DNA from: Lentibacter algarum
GTDB taxonomy: Bacteria > Pseudomonadota > Alphaproteobacteria > Rhodobacterales > Rhodobacteraceae
NCBI RefSeq assembly: GCF_018860975.1
Contig: NZ_JAHKQI010000001.1
Span: forward strand, 61,643 to 125,642
Direction: 5' to 3'
DNA length: 64,000 nt
The notes under the pieces were generated by a model. That model had not been told where the DNA came from and made no database searches. It worked only from the letters and a program-made list of their open reading frames with translations. This document shows, one piece after another, positions 1-7,599 of this stretch. The number at the start of each line of letters is the position of its first letter. Positions within the stretch are counted from its first letter, which is position 1. Position numbers and translations under genes: made by a program.

Positions 1-909
1 AACCTGTTTGACAAAAGGATCAGCGTCTTTTTTTACAAAGACAAGACGACATTTTGCCCACCTGATTTCAAGAATTGCATCGACTCATCCCTCGTGCGTG
101 ACTTCTCGAAATACAATGATCGTCAGGCCATGTTTGCGGCTCTCAAGAAACGCAAAAAAGAGCAAACCGAAGCTGAGGCCATTCGAAAGCGGGATGCGGC
201 AGTGGCCCGCGGCAAAGAGGCCGACAAGCGAGCCAAAGAACGAGAGTTGGCTCGCCGGCCCCAATTGCAGGGTGGCGATGTTTTGTTGTCAGAACAGCAG
301 TTCCAAGACTTTCTAGTAGATCGCGTTCAAGTTTTTAGTGATCGCTACAAAGTCCAGTTTACCAAACGTATGACGTTTACGTTCTGGGAGTCTGACGGAA
401 CGATCTCAAACAAAGGAACTTACACAATCCAGCCGAACGGGCACATTTGTACAAAGAGGGAAAACAAAAAGCCTTTTTGCCACGCTTGGGTCGTCAACAA
501 TGATCGTGTGGTTATGATTGTTCAGTCAAAGCGCTATGCATTGAAAAAGTCGGCGTCTATCCTGCAGCAAGAGGCCGATGACCGCGCAAAACAGTTGGCT
601 GCAAAAACAGACGACAGCGGCAAAGACATCGCCGACGGTCTGTTAACCCATGATCAGTTTCAAAACCTTATCGTTGATCGAAAAATACGAACCTCGACCG
701 GACTTGAATTTCTCGCAACCCGTGATGGTATTTATTCAGAATGGGTGATGGGCAACCGCTCAACTAGCGTAAAGTACACGTTCAAGGGAGGGTATCTATC
801 ATACCGCAACAAAGCGGGCAAACTGCGGGTCAAAAAACTGGTTTACTCAGATGGGAAACTTTTTCTAGTCACGAGGGACGTCAGAGTGCGGATATTCGTT
901 GATCAGTGA
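1..909 (+). CDS. Hypothetical protein with duplicated domain, 5' end outside window
   Basis: The reading frame is open from base 1 to the TGA at 907-909, so the true start lies upstream; the GTG at 94 is only an internal candidate. The visible part is about 302 residues. Two homologous segments can be seen: one begins LLSEQQFQDFLVDR (about base 280) and the other LLTHDQFQNLIVDR (about base 640). Each is followed by about 75 residues rich in aromatic residues and beta-prone stretches. They are joined by a charged, Lys/Ala-rich linker that is probably helical, and a similar Lys/Glu/Arg-rich helix precedes the first copy. The first copy has two Cys (HICTK, FCHAW) that the second lacks. I do not recognise the family; the small-domain pattern loosely resembles short secreted DUF995-like proteins of roseobacters. 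Function unknown. Confidence 0.7.
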   Translation, partial: NLFDKRISVFFYKDKTTFCPPDFKNCIDSSLVRDFSKYNDRQAMFAALKKRKKEQTEAEAIRKRDAAVARGKEADKRAKERELARRPQLQGGDVLLSEQQFQDFLVDRVQVFSDRYKVQFTKRMTFTFWESDGTISNKGTYTIQPNGHICTKRENKKPFCHAWVVNNDRVVMIVQSKRYALKKSASILQQEADDRAKQLAAKTDDSGKDIADGLLTHDQFQNLIVDRKIRTSTGLEFLATRDGIYSEWVMGNRSTSVKYTFKGGYLSYRNKAGKLRVKKLVYSDGKLFLVTRDVRVRIFVDQ

Positions 910-1332
910 TCGCAGCGGTGTGAGCGGCCTATGCATTATCAGGACGACCTTAACAATTTCTGTGCCGGTTCCCTATTGCTCCTTCCAACTTTGATTTTCT
1001 GATTGTGAAGAAGGTGGTAGAATACTCTTTCAGGCTTGTTGAGAGATTTGCGGTCGTGCTGTTGGAGCCATTGACCAGCAATTGGTGACGACTACCTGGC
1101 CATCGCCAGAAACTTCTGCGGCTGCAGCGAAAGTCTGGTTTTCGCCTTTTGAAATCTAAGCTCCCGCCCTTTTGAGTTGCACTGTATAGCGCCAGTATCA
1201 GACGGTTTTCCGCACCTGTTTGGCTGCTTATCGAAAGATATCTGCCCCTGTCCGTCGTGAGGGCTTTTGTGTGGTCCAGTTGTCTGTCTCATCTCCCACT
1301 CCTCAATGGTAAAGATGCCCAAGAACAATGTG
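910..1332. other. Intergenic region, nothing recognised
   Basis: This 423-base stretch separates the convergent hypothetical gene and pcaQ. A 90-codon frame on the minus strand (1092-1364) overlaps the pcaQ end but has no family resemblance and no clear ribosome binding site, so it is not called. No convincing intrinsic terminator, tRNA or insertion-sequence end was seen. Confidence 0.5.
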
Positions 1333-2247
1333 TTAGCCAAAGGCACCTTTGGCCGTGAACTCATTTAGGATTTTGGCAAAAACCCTCGTGGCAACAGACG
1401 GAACTTCCTCAGCGCGGCTCATGATCCCTACGGCACCAAGTGTCGCGGCCATGTCGATCTTGAGCGGAACAAGCCGGCCTTTGGCAATATCATCTGCCAC
1501 AACACCTTTGCTTATGACCCAAACAGTCGCGGGGTCGGCCAATGTAACAGCGCGTCCAAAGGCTGGCGATGCCGTCTCAATCCGGTTTTGGAAAAGTGGT
1601 ATCCCTTGAGAAATCAACAGCCGTGCAACCAGCGGGCGGATTGCGGAATCTTTTGGCGGGTACAAAACCCGAAAGCCCTCAAGTGCTTCAAAATCACGGG
1701 TCTGCAAGGCACGGCTGTCGGGGTTGGCGACGATGACAACTTCTTCAGAATAGAGTTGCTGAAAGCTTAACCCCACCATCGTGTCCGGTTTGCCCAAACG
1801 CCCAACCACCAAATCCAGGCCACCACTCCTAAGGCGCGCTGTAAGATCATGGTGCGGGCCTTCGTGAACCTCCAAAAGAGTATCGGGGCTTTTCTGCGTA
1901 AAGGCGATTGTAACCTGCGGAGCAAGAGAGGACGCAACACTCGGCAACAACCCGACGTTTAACTGCCCCGCTGTCGCACTCGCGGCCCTAATACTGCGCA
2001 ATCCATGCCTGAGCGCCGCCGTGCTTTGTTCGGCAAATTGCAAGAACACTTCACCCTCGGGTGTGAGCAAAACGCCGGCACGGCTGCGCTGCATCACGAC
2101 CACACCCAAGATGTCTTCGAGCTCTTTCAATGTCTTTGATATCGCGGGTTGTGTCAGGTTCAACTGCTCCGCCGCAAGTTTGAAACTGCGCGCGCGGGCG
2201 ATCGCGCTGAATGCATCGAGATGACGAAACTTGATACGGCGATCCAT
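1333..2247 (-). CDS. pcaQ: LysR-family regulator of protocatechuate catabolism (PcaQ-like)
   Basis: This 304-residue LysR-type regulator has an N-terminal winged helix-turn-helix (about residues 6-66, with the typical segment LAAEQLNLTQPAISKTLKEL) and a C-terminal LysR substrate-binding domain (about 92-300). It is divergent from pobA, with 96 bases between the start codons, and sits beside pcaCHG. That is the usual position of PcaQ, which in rhizobia activates pca genes in response to beta-carboxy-cis,cis-muconate. The start ATG at 2247 gives MDRRIKFRHLDAF, the normal N-terminus of this group. The PcaQ assignment rests on residue pattern and context; PobR-like control of pobA is also possible. 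Confidence 0.85.
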   Translation of the reverse strand: MDRRIKFRHLDAFSAIARARSFKLAAEQLNLTQPAISKTLKELEDILGVVVMQRSRAGVLLTPEGEVFLQFAEQSTAALRHGLRSIRAASATAGQLNVGLLPSVASSLAPQVTIAFTQKSPDTLLEVHEGPHHDLTARLRSGGLDLVVGRLGKPDTMVGLSFQQLYSEEVVIVANPDSRALQTRDFEALEGFRVLYPPKDSAIRPLVARLLISQGIPLFQNRIETASPAFGRAVTLADPATVWVISKGVVADDIAKGRLVPLKIDMAATLGAVGIMSRAEEVPSVATRVFAKILNEFTAKGAFG

Positions 2248-2262
2248 ATGCTTTCCAAAAAT

Positions 2263-2299
2263 GGCAAGTAAATTGCGAGATAAGTCATTTTTAATTGCC
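2263..2299. promoter_or_regulatory. Candidate operator in the pcaQ-pobA divergent region
   Basis: The 96-base divergent spacer is AT-rich and contains an interrupted inverted repeat. GGCAAGTAAATT (from 2263) faces TTTTTAATTGCC (to 2299), with GGCAA/TTGCC exact. LysR regulators usually bind such dyads between their own gene and the target. It does not match well the ATAACC-N4-GGTTAA operator known for rhizobial PcaQ, so its use is inferred from position. Confidence 0.35.
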
Positions 2300-2343
2300 G
2301 TAAATGCATGTGATCATCAAGCAATAAATGCAGGGAGCGAGCC

Positions 2344-3513
2344 ATGAAAACTCAGGTCGCAATCATTGGCGGGGGGCCTTCCGGGCTATTGCTGGCGCAG
2401 CTATTGCACACGCGCGGAATCGAAAGTGTCGTGCTGGAACGCAAAACAAAAGACTATGTTCTTGGCCGCATCCGCGCGGGTGTGCTGGAACAAGGGTTGG
2501 TGAGCCTGATGGAAGAGGCCGGATGCGCCGAACGGTTGCATGCGGAAGGGATCCCCCACGACGGCACGCTCATTTCTTATGGCGACGAGTTGTTTCGCGT
2601 TGATTTCAACGACCTCACCGGCACCCCTGTGATGGTCTATGGCCAGACCGAGGTCACCCGTGATCTCTATGAAGCGCGCGAAAAGGCCAACGGCAAAACC
2701 GAATTCAACGTCGAAGACGTGGTGATCCACGGCGCGGACACGGACACCCCGCATCTGGCATATACCGTCGCAGGCGAAGCACGTCGGCTTGATTGCGATT
2801 TTGTCGCGGGCTGTGACGGGTTCCATGGCGTGAGTCGCCAGACGATCCCGCTGGATGTCCGGCGCGAGTATGAAAAAGTTTATCCTTTCGGCTGGCTCGG
2901 CATCCTGTCAGAAACACCCCCCGTCAATCACGAACTGATCTACGCCAACTCTCCGCGCGGCTTTGCGCTTTGCTCCATGCGTAACGAGAACCTCAGCCGC
3001 TACTACATTCAATGTTCGCTGAGCGATAAACCCGAAGACTGGACAGACGAAGCGTTTTGGCAGGAGCTCAAGCGTCGTATCCCAGCCGATCAGGCGGAAA
3101 AGCTGATCACAGGGCCGAGCATCGAAAAATCAATCGCGCCGCTGCGGTCTTTTGTGACTGAACCGATGCGTTGGGGGCGGTTGTTTTTGTGCGGGGACGC
3201 GGCCCATATCGTACCCCCCACAGGCGCCAAAGGGCTGAACACCGCCGCGTCTGACGTGCATTACCTCTACAACGGGCTGCGAGAGTTCTACGAGAACAAC
3301 AGCAACGACGGGATCGACAGCTATTCAGAAAAAGCGCTGGCGCGGATCTGGAAAGCGGAGCGGTTCAGCTGGTGGTTCTCGTCCCTCATGCACACCTATC
3401 CTGACCAATCCGAATTTGACCTGAAGATGCAGGTCGCTGAAATCGAGTTCCTGCGCTCGAACAAGGCCGCTCAGCAGGCAATGGCAGAGAACTATGTCGG
3501 ACTTCCCTATTGA
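2344..3513 (+). CDS. pobA: 4-hydroxybenzoate 3-monooxygenase
   Basis: This flavoprotein hydroxylates 4-hydroxybenzoate to protocatechuate with NAD(P)H and O2 and feeds the ring-cleavage genes just downstream. It has 389 residues, close to the family's 390-395. The FAD-binding GGGPSG lies at residues 9-14. The second FAD motif starts with GDAAH at 284 and continues PPTGAKGLN. An AGGGAG ribosome binding site is placed just before the ATG. It is divergent from pcaQ and 77 bases upstream of pcaC, so it is probably the first gene of the pob-pca operon. Confidence 0.95.
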   Translation: MKTQVAIIGGGPSGLLLAQLLHTRGIESVVLERKTKDYVLGRIRAGVLEQGLVSLMEEAGCAERLHAEGIPHDGTLISYGDELFRVDFNDLTGTPVMVYGQTEVTRDLYEAREKANGKTEFNVEDVVIHGADTDTPHLAYTVAGEARRLDCDFVAGCDGFHGVSRQTIPLDVRREYEKVYPFGWLGILSETPPVNHELIYANSPRGFALCSMRNENLSRYYIQCSLSDKPEDWTDEAFWQELKRRIPADQAEKLITGPSIEKSIAPLRSFVTEPMRWGRLFLCGDAAHIVPPTGAKGLNTAASDVHYLYNGLREFYENNSNDGIDSYSEKALARIWKAERFSWWFSSLMHTYPDQSEFDLKMQVAEIEFLRSNKAAQQAMAENYVGLPY

Positions 3514-3590
3514 TCCAGCCGAGCAGCCATGCGGCGAATGCTCTGGCGCTTTCGCTATCCACTTGAACCCGTATTTGAAGGAACATGCTT

Positions 3591-3971
3591 ATGTCAGACC
3601 GTTTTGAGCAAGGGATGGCGACGCGCCGTTCTGTGCTGGGGGACGCTCATGTTGATCGTGCCGAGGCGGAAAAGTCCGCTTTTGACGAACCGTTCCAGAG
3701 CATGATCACCGAAGGCGCATGGGGCACGCTCTGGTCGGATGACTCGATTTCCAAACGCGACCGCTCCATGTTGACACTGGCCTTGCTGGCCGCGACCGGG
3801 AATTTCGAAGAAATCCCGATGCACGTGCGCGCGACTGCAAACACGGGCGCGTCGCCAAAAGACGTTTTACAAGCCTTTATGCACGTCGCAGTCTATGCTG
3901 GCGTGCCGAAAGCCAATCATGCAATCAAGCTCGCCAAGCAGACTTATGCAGAGATGGGAGTTACCTTATGA
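3591..3971 (+). CDS. pcaC: 4-carboxymuconolactone decarboxylase
   Basis: PcaC converts gamma-carboxymuconolactone to beta-ketoadipate enol-lactone. The 126-residue protein has the CMD fold typical of the family ([22 protein letters not shown] helix, then a second helix with HV). Two ATGs are possible, 3585 and 3591. The AAGGA at 3578-3582 is only 2 bases from the first but 8 from the second, so 3591 (MSDRFEQ) is preferred. The stop overlaps the pcaH start in ATGA. Confidence 0.93.
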   Translation: MSDRFEQGMATRRSVLGDAHVDRAEAEKSAFDEPFQSMITEGAWGTLWSDDSISKRDRSMLTLALLAATGNFEEIPMHVRATANTGASPKDVLQAFMHVAVYAGVPKANHAIKLAKQTYAEMGVTL

Positions 3972-4714
3972 GCAATGTGAACACACCTCCTAAAGCGGGC
4001 GGCTTCATTCCGCGCGACCGCCTGTGGCAACCCGACGCCCTGACACCGCCATATAAAACCAGTGTGAAACGCAGCCCACAAGCGGCGCTGTTGTCTTTTC
4101 CCACAACTCTTAGCGAAGAAACATCGCCCGTCTTTGGCCACAGCATGTTGGGCGATCTGGATAATGATCTGATTCACAACTACGCCGCCGCTGGAGAAAG
4201 TGCTATCGGCCCCCGCATCATCGTGCATGGTCGGGTGCTGGATGAAAACGGGCGAGGTGTTCCCGGTGCCTTGCTCGAATTCTGGCAAGCAAACGCGGGT
4301 GGCCGCTACCGTCACAAAAAGGAAAGCTACCTTGCCGCGCTTGACCCCAACTTTGGCGGCTGCGGGCGCACCATCACGGCCGAAGACGGCAGTTACGAGT
4401 TTCGCACAGTTCAGCCCGGCCCCTACCCGTGGCCCAATGGCATGAATGACTGGCGCCCGGCGCACATTCACTTTTCAATCTTCGGGCATGGTTTCGCGCA
4501 GCGCCTGATCACCCAGATGTATTTCGAAGGGGACCCGCATATCAAGCTTTGCCCGATTGTCGGCGTGCTGAAAAGCCAAGAGGCCGTTGACGCCTTGACG
4601 GCGCCCTTGGACATGAACCGCACTGTCCCGATGGACAGCCGAGCGTTCAAGTTTGACATTGTCCTGCGCGGGCAGCGTCAAACCTATTTCGAGAACCGCA
4701 AGGAGGGTCTTTGA
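3968..4714 (+). CDS. pcaH: Protocatechuate 3,4-dioxygenase beta subunit
   Basis: This is the iron-bearing subunit of the intradiol dioxygenase that opens protocatechuate to beta-carboxy-cis,cis-muconate. The Fe(III) ligands can be picked out as Tyr114, Tyr153, His166 and His168. Their spacing (39, 13, 2) is the same as in the characterised Pseudomonas enzyme. It has 248 residues. It overlaps pcaC by 4 bases (ATGA) and is followed at once by pcaG, so the two subunits are translated together. Confidence 0.95.
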   Translation: MSNVNTPPKAGGFIPRDRLWQPDALTPPYKTSVKRSPQAALLSFPTTLSEETSPVFGHSMLGDLDNDLIHNYAAAGESAIGPRIIVHGRVLDENGRGVPGALLEFWQANAGGRYRHKKESYLAALDPNFGGCGRTITAEDGSYEFRTVQPGPYPWPNGMNDWRPAHIHFSIFGHGFAQRLITQMYFEGDPHIKLCPIVGVLKSQEAVDALTAPLDMNRTVPMDSRAFKFDIVLRGQRQTYFENRKEGL

Positions 4715-4716
4715 TC

Positions 4717-5331
4717 ATGACACAGAAGCTTGATTATCTACGCGAAAGCCCAAGCCAAACTGCGGGCCCTTATGTGCACATCGGCTGCACACCTAACTTC
4801 ACCGGCATTGATATCTATGGTGGAGATCTGGGCACCTCCATGAAAACAGGCCCTGTTCAAGGGACGGAAATCACCATCAAAGGCACGGTGTTTGACGGCA
4901 CCGGCACGCCGCTGCGCGATGCTATGGTTGAAATCTGGCAGCCCGACGCCGCCGGTCTGTTTCCCTCGGCCAACGAAACGCGTGGCACGCCTGATCCCAA
5001 CTTTACCGGTTGGGGCCGTTCCCCCGGTGACATGAGCACAGGTGAGTTCACCTTCGAAACCGTAAAGCCCGGCGCTGTCCCCTTCCCTGATGGCCGGATG
5101 CAAGCGCCGCATATCACCGCGTGGATCGTGGCCCGAGGCATCAACATCGGTCTCCACACCCGCATCTATTTCGAGGACGAGCCAGAGGCCAACGCGGCGG
5201 ATCCGATCCTCAGCCGGATCGAACATCAAAACCGCATCCCGACCCTACTTGCCAGGAAGCAGGATGACGGCAGCTACCGTTTTGACGTTCATCTGCAAGG
5301 GCCTAACGAAACCATCTTTTTTGATATCTGA
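4717..5331 (+). CDS. pcaG: Protocatechuate 3,4-dioxygenase alpha subunit
   Basis: Partner of PcaH, 204 residues. It has the same intradiol dioxygenase fold (VEIWQPDAAG, PNFTGWGR) but lacks the Tyr/Tyr/His/His iron site, as expected for the structural alpha subunit. A TTG at 4711 lies in frame, but AGGAGG at 4701-4706 is 10 bases from the ATG at 4717, which gives MTQKLDYL and is chosen. The BKACE gene begins 7 bases after its stop. Confidence 0.94.
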   Translation: MTQKLDYLRESPSQTAGPYVHIGCTPNFTGIDIYGGDLGTSMKTGPVQGTEITIKGTVFDGTGTPLRDAMVEIWQPDAAGLFPSANETRGTPDPNFTGWGRSPGDMSTGEFTFETVKPGAVPFPDGRMQAPHITAWIVARGINIGLHTRIYFEDEPEANAADPILSRIEHQNRIPTLLARKQDDGSYRFDVHLQGPNETIFFDI

Positions 5332-5338
5332 GGTAAAC

Positions 5339-6169
5339 ATGACCAACCCTTGCATCATTTGCGTCGCCATCACGGGGTCACTGCCAACAAAGGACAACAA
5401 CCCTGCGGTGCCAATCACGGTTGCTGAACAGATCGAAAGCACCCATGAGTCATTCGAAGCTGGTGCCAGCATCGCCCATTGTCATGTGCGCGACGACGAT
5501 GGAAAACCAACCTCCGACCCCGACCGCTTTGCGCGGCTCAAAGAGGGGCTGGAACAGCATTGCCCCGGTATGGTTCTGCAGTTCTCGACAGGCGGGCGCT
5601 CTGGGGCGGGGCGCGATCGCGGCGGCATGCTGCCATTGCGGCCCGACATGGCATCCCTGTCAGTGGGCTCAAACAACTTTCCCACACGGGTTTATGAAAA
5701 CAGCCCTGATCTTGTTGACTGGCTCGCGTCAGAAATGCTGGAGCATGATGTGAAACCGGAAATCGAAGCCTTTGATTTGGGGCACATCGTTCAAGCAACG
5801 CGGATGGCAGCAGACGGGCGTCTCAAAGCCCCGCTCTATGTGCAATTCGTCATGGGCGTCAAAAATTCCATGCCGGCTGATGAACCAATCTTTGATTTCT
5901 ATATCGAAACGCTCAATCGTCTCGCGCCTGACGCACAGTGGTGCGCAGCCGGAATAGGCCCGGCGCAATTGACCATCAACGAATGGGCAATATCCAAAGG
6001 TGGCCACACCCGAACAGGGCTTGAGGATAACGTCCGGCTGGATCGCGACACCCTCGCGCCGTCAAACGCGGCGCTGGTCAAACGTGCTGCTGATCTATGC
6101 GAAAAACACGAGCGCCCCGTCGCCACATGGCAGCAAACGCGCGACATCCTCGGGCTGCGCCCAGCCTGA
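5339..6169 (+). CDS. BKACE-family beta-keto acid cleavage enzyme (former DUF849)
   Basis: This 276-residue protein carries the BKACE signature: a metal-binding HCHVRD near residue 48, preceded by the conserved N-terminal ITGS and followed by STGG. The family condenses a beta-keto acid with acetyl-CoA to give acetoacetate and a new acyl-CoA. It lies 7 bases after pcaG in the same orientation. The inferred substrate is therefore beta-ketoadipate, giving succinyl-CoA and acetoacetate. The open frame extends far upstream inside pcaG; the ATG at 5339, after AGGTAA, gives the normal N-terminus MTNPCIICVAITG. Substrate assignment is inference. Confidence 0.85.
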   Translation: MTNPCIICVAITGSLPTKDNNPAVPITVAEQIESTHESFEAGASIAHCHVRDDDGKPTSDPDRFARLKEGLEQHCPGMVLQFSTGGRSGAGRDRGGMLPLRPDMASLSVGSNNFPTRVYENSPDLVDWLASEMLEHDVKPEIEAFDLGHIVQATRMAADGRLKAPLYVQFVMGVKNSMPADEPIFDFYIETLNRLAPDAQWCAAGIGPAQLTINEWAISKGGHTRTGLEDNVRLDRDTLAPSNAALVKRAADLCEKHERPVATWQQTRDILGLRPA

Positions 6170-6171
6170 GG

Positions 6172-7245
6172 TTAACCATCGGATCGGGGCGCATCCGGCG
6201 TGCCAATCCGCTCGATCGACGGGATCAACCGTTCAGCATGCAACAAGGCAGCTCCAGTCGCTTCTGCCATTGCGGGCAAGGTTAACCACTCCAACGCCCA
6301 AGCGGCCCCTGAGCGTTCCTGCTCGTGTATCATCGCCTGGCCTAAAATGCCCTGCTGCCCCGCAACATACCGTGCGAGCGTTACCATTGTCTCTGCCGCA
6401 ACGGGGTTTTGCTTGTGAGGCATCGCCGATGATCCACCGCTACCAGACAATGCTATTTCGTCGACACCCTGCTGCGCCATCAACGCGACATCCTGGCCGA
6501 TTTTGCCAAGTGTTCCCGCAACGAGCGTCATCCAATTGCCAAAAGCAACCACGCGGCTGCGATCAGTATGCCAAACATCACCAAGAGACAGGCCAAGCCT
6601 GTCAGCAACAGTCTGTGCGCAGGCCTTGACGTGGGCTTGAGGCAGGTCGCGTGAGCCGATCGGGCCACCGATTTGAACCTCCGACAGTTCGGCCAGAATG
6701 GCGTCAGCGCGCTTTATATGTGCAGCAAGCGGGCGCCGCCACGCTTCTAGGCGTAAACCAACGGTAGCAGGCAATGCAGCCTGCATGCGTGTCCGCGCCA
6801 TCAAAGGTTTGTCTGCAGAGCGCGCCAATAGGGTGTCGATCAAGGCCAGAACATTGGATATGCGGGTTTTAAACATCTCTGTCACCGAAATACAGGTGAG
6901 CATCATCGCGGTATCAATGACATCCTGACTGGTCGCACCCCAATGAACCGCGCGCGCACTCTGCTCGGACAAACCGCTCTTCAAAGCCGCAACCAACGTC
7001 GGCACAGGCAGGCCATCTTTGGTGCTGCCTTCGCCTAGGTCACTGGCGTCAAATCCCTGAATGGCCGCAAGCGCAGGCTCTGCGGCTTCAGCCTCCACAA
7101 CGCCACTCGCAACAAGAGCCTCTGTCCAAGCGGCCTCAAATGCCAGCATACGCTGCGTGAATACGCTAGCACTGAACTCCGCCTCTACCGCAGGATCACT
7201 GAACAGACCGCCGAATATACCCGATGTCATGAATGCGTTTGTCAT
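6172..7245 (-). CDS. pcaB: 3-carboxy-cis,cis-muconate cycloisomerase
   Basis: PcaB lactonises beta-carboxy-cis,cis-muconate to gamma-carboxymuconolactone, the substrate of PcaC. The 357-residue protein belongs to the fumarase/aspartase superfamily, with the signature GSSAMPHKQNP at residues 271-281 and an HWGATSQD block at 101-108. It is shorter than the roughly 450-residue Pseudomonas form but similar to the short alphaproteobacterial forms. It is convergent with the BKACE gene, with only two bases between the stop codons, so it must be transcribed separately from pobA-pcaCHG. Confidence 0.92.
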   Translation of the reverse strand: MTNAFMTSGIFGGLFSDPAVEAEFSASVFTQRMLAFEAAWTEALVASGVVEAEAAEPALAAIQGFDASDLGEGSTKDGLPVPTLVAALKSGLSEQSARAVHWGATSQDVIDTAMMLTCISVTEMFKTRISNVLALIDTLLARSADKPLMARTRMQAALPATVGLRLEAWRRPLAAHIKRADAILAELSEVQIGGPIGSRDLPQAHVKACAQTVADRLGLSLGDVWHTDRSRVVAFGNWMTLVAGTLGKIGQDVALMAQQGVDEIALSGSGGSSAMPHKQNPVAAETMVTLARYVAGQQGILGQAMIHEQERSGAAWALEWLTLPAMAEATGAALLHAERLIPSIERIGTPDAPRSDG

Positions 7246-7599
7246 GCGACAGTCTTAGTCTTCAAACGGCCCTTAGACAAGCGTTCCTGCCCCTCCGGCG
7301 ACGGCGTGATGCCCCTGAAACTGCGTGGCATCTCCCTGCCCGAACCTCCGCCCAGTTTCAGACTTTTCGCGCCCGCAAAAAGATCCATAGTTATCAATGC
7401 CAGAAGGCCGATGCACGTTGGCGAACCTCCAGTCCACTTCACGCGGCATGATGTTATTCTGAATTCTGGAGATATTCGTCGAAAATGGGGTGTTTTGGTG
7501 AGCGCCCGAAGTTATAGACTGATTCACAATTACGATTTGGAAGAAGCATAGGCCGCCGAGCCGGCAAATCTGGTTTGAGCGGCAAAAGGAAAGACTGAT
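7246..7599. other. Intergenic region upstream of the E1 gene
   Basis: This 354-base spacer lies between the divergent starts of pcaB and the fused E1 gene. It should hold both promoters, but no -35/-10 pair stands out. An 81-codon plus frame (7306-7551) has no family resemblance and is not called. Confidence 0.4.

Noticed and set aside
1092..1364. 90-codon minus-strand frame after pcaQ
   Set aside because: It has no recognisable domain or ribosome binding site and overlaps the pcaQ end.
2279..2294. Match to the rhizobial PcaQ operator ATAACC-N4-GGTTAA
   Set aside because: Only the outer A/T bases agree; the CC/GG core is missing, so the known operator cannot be claimed.
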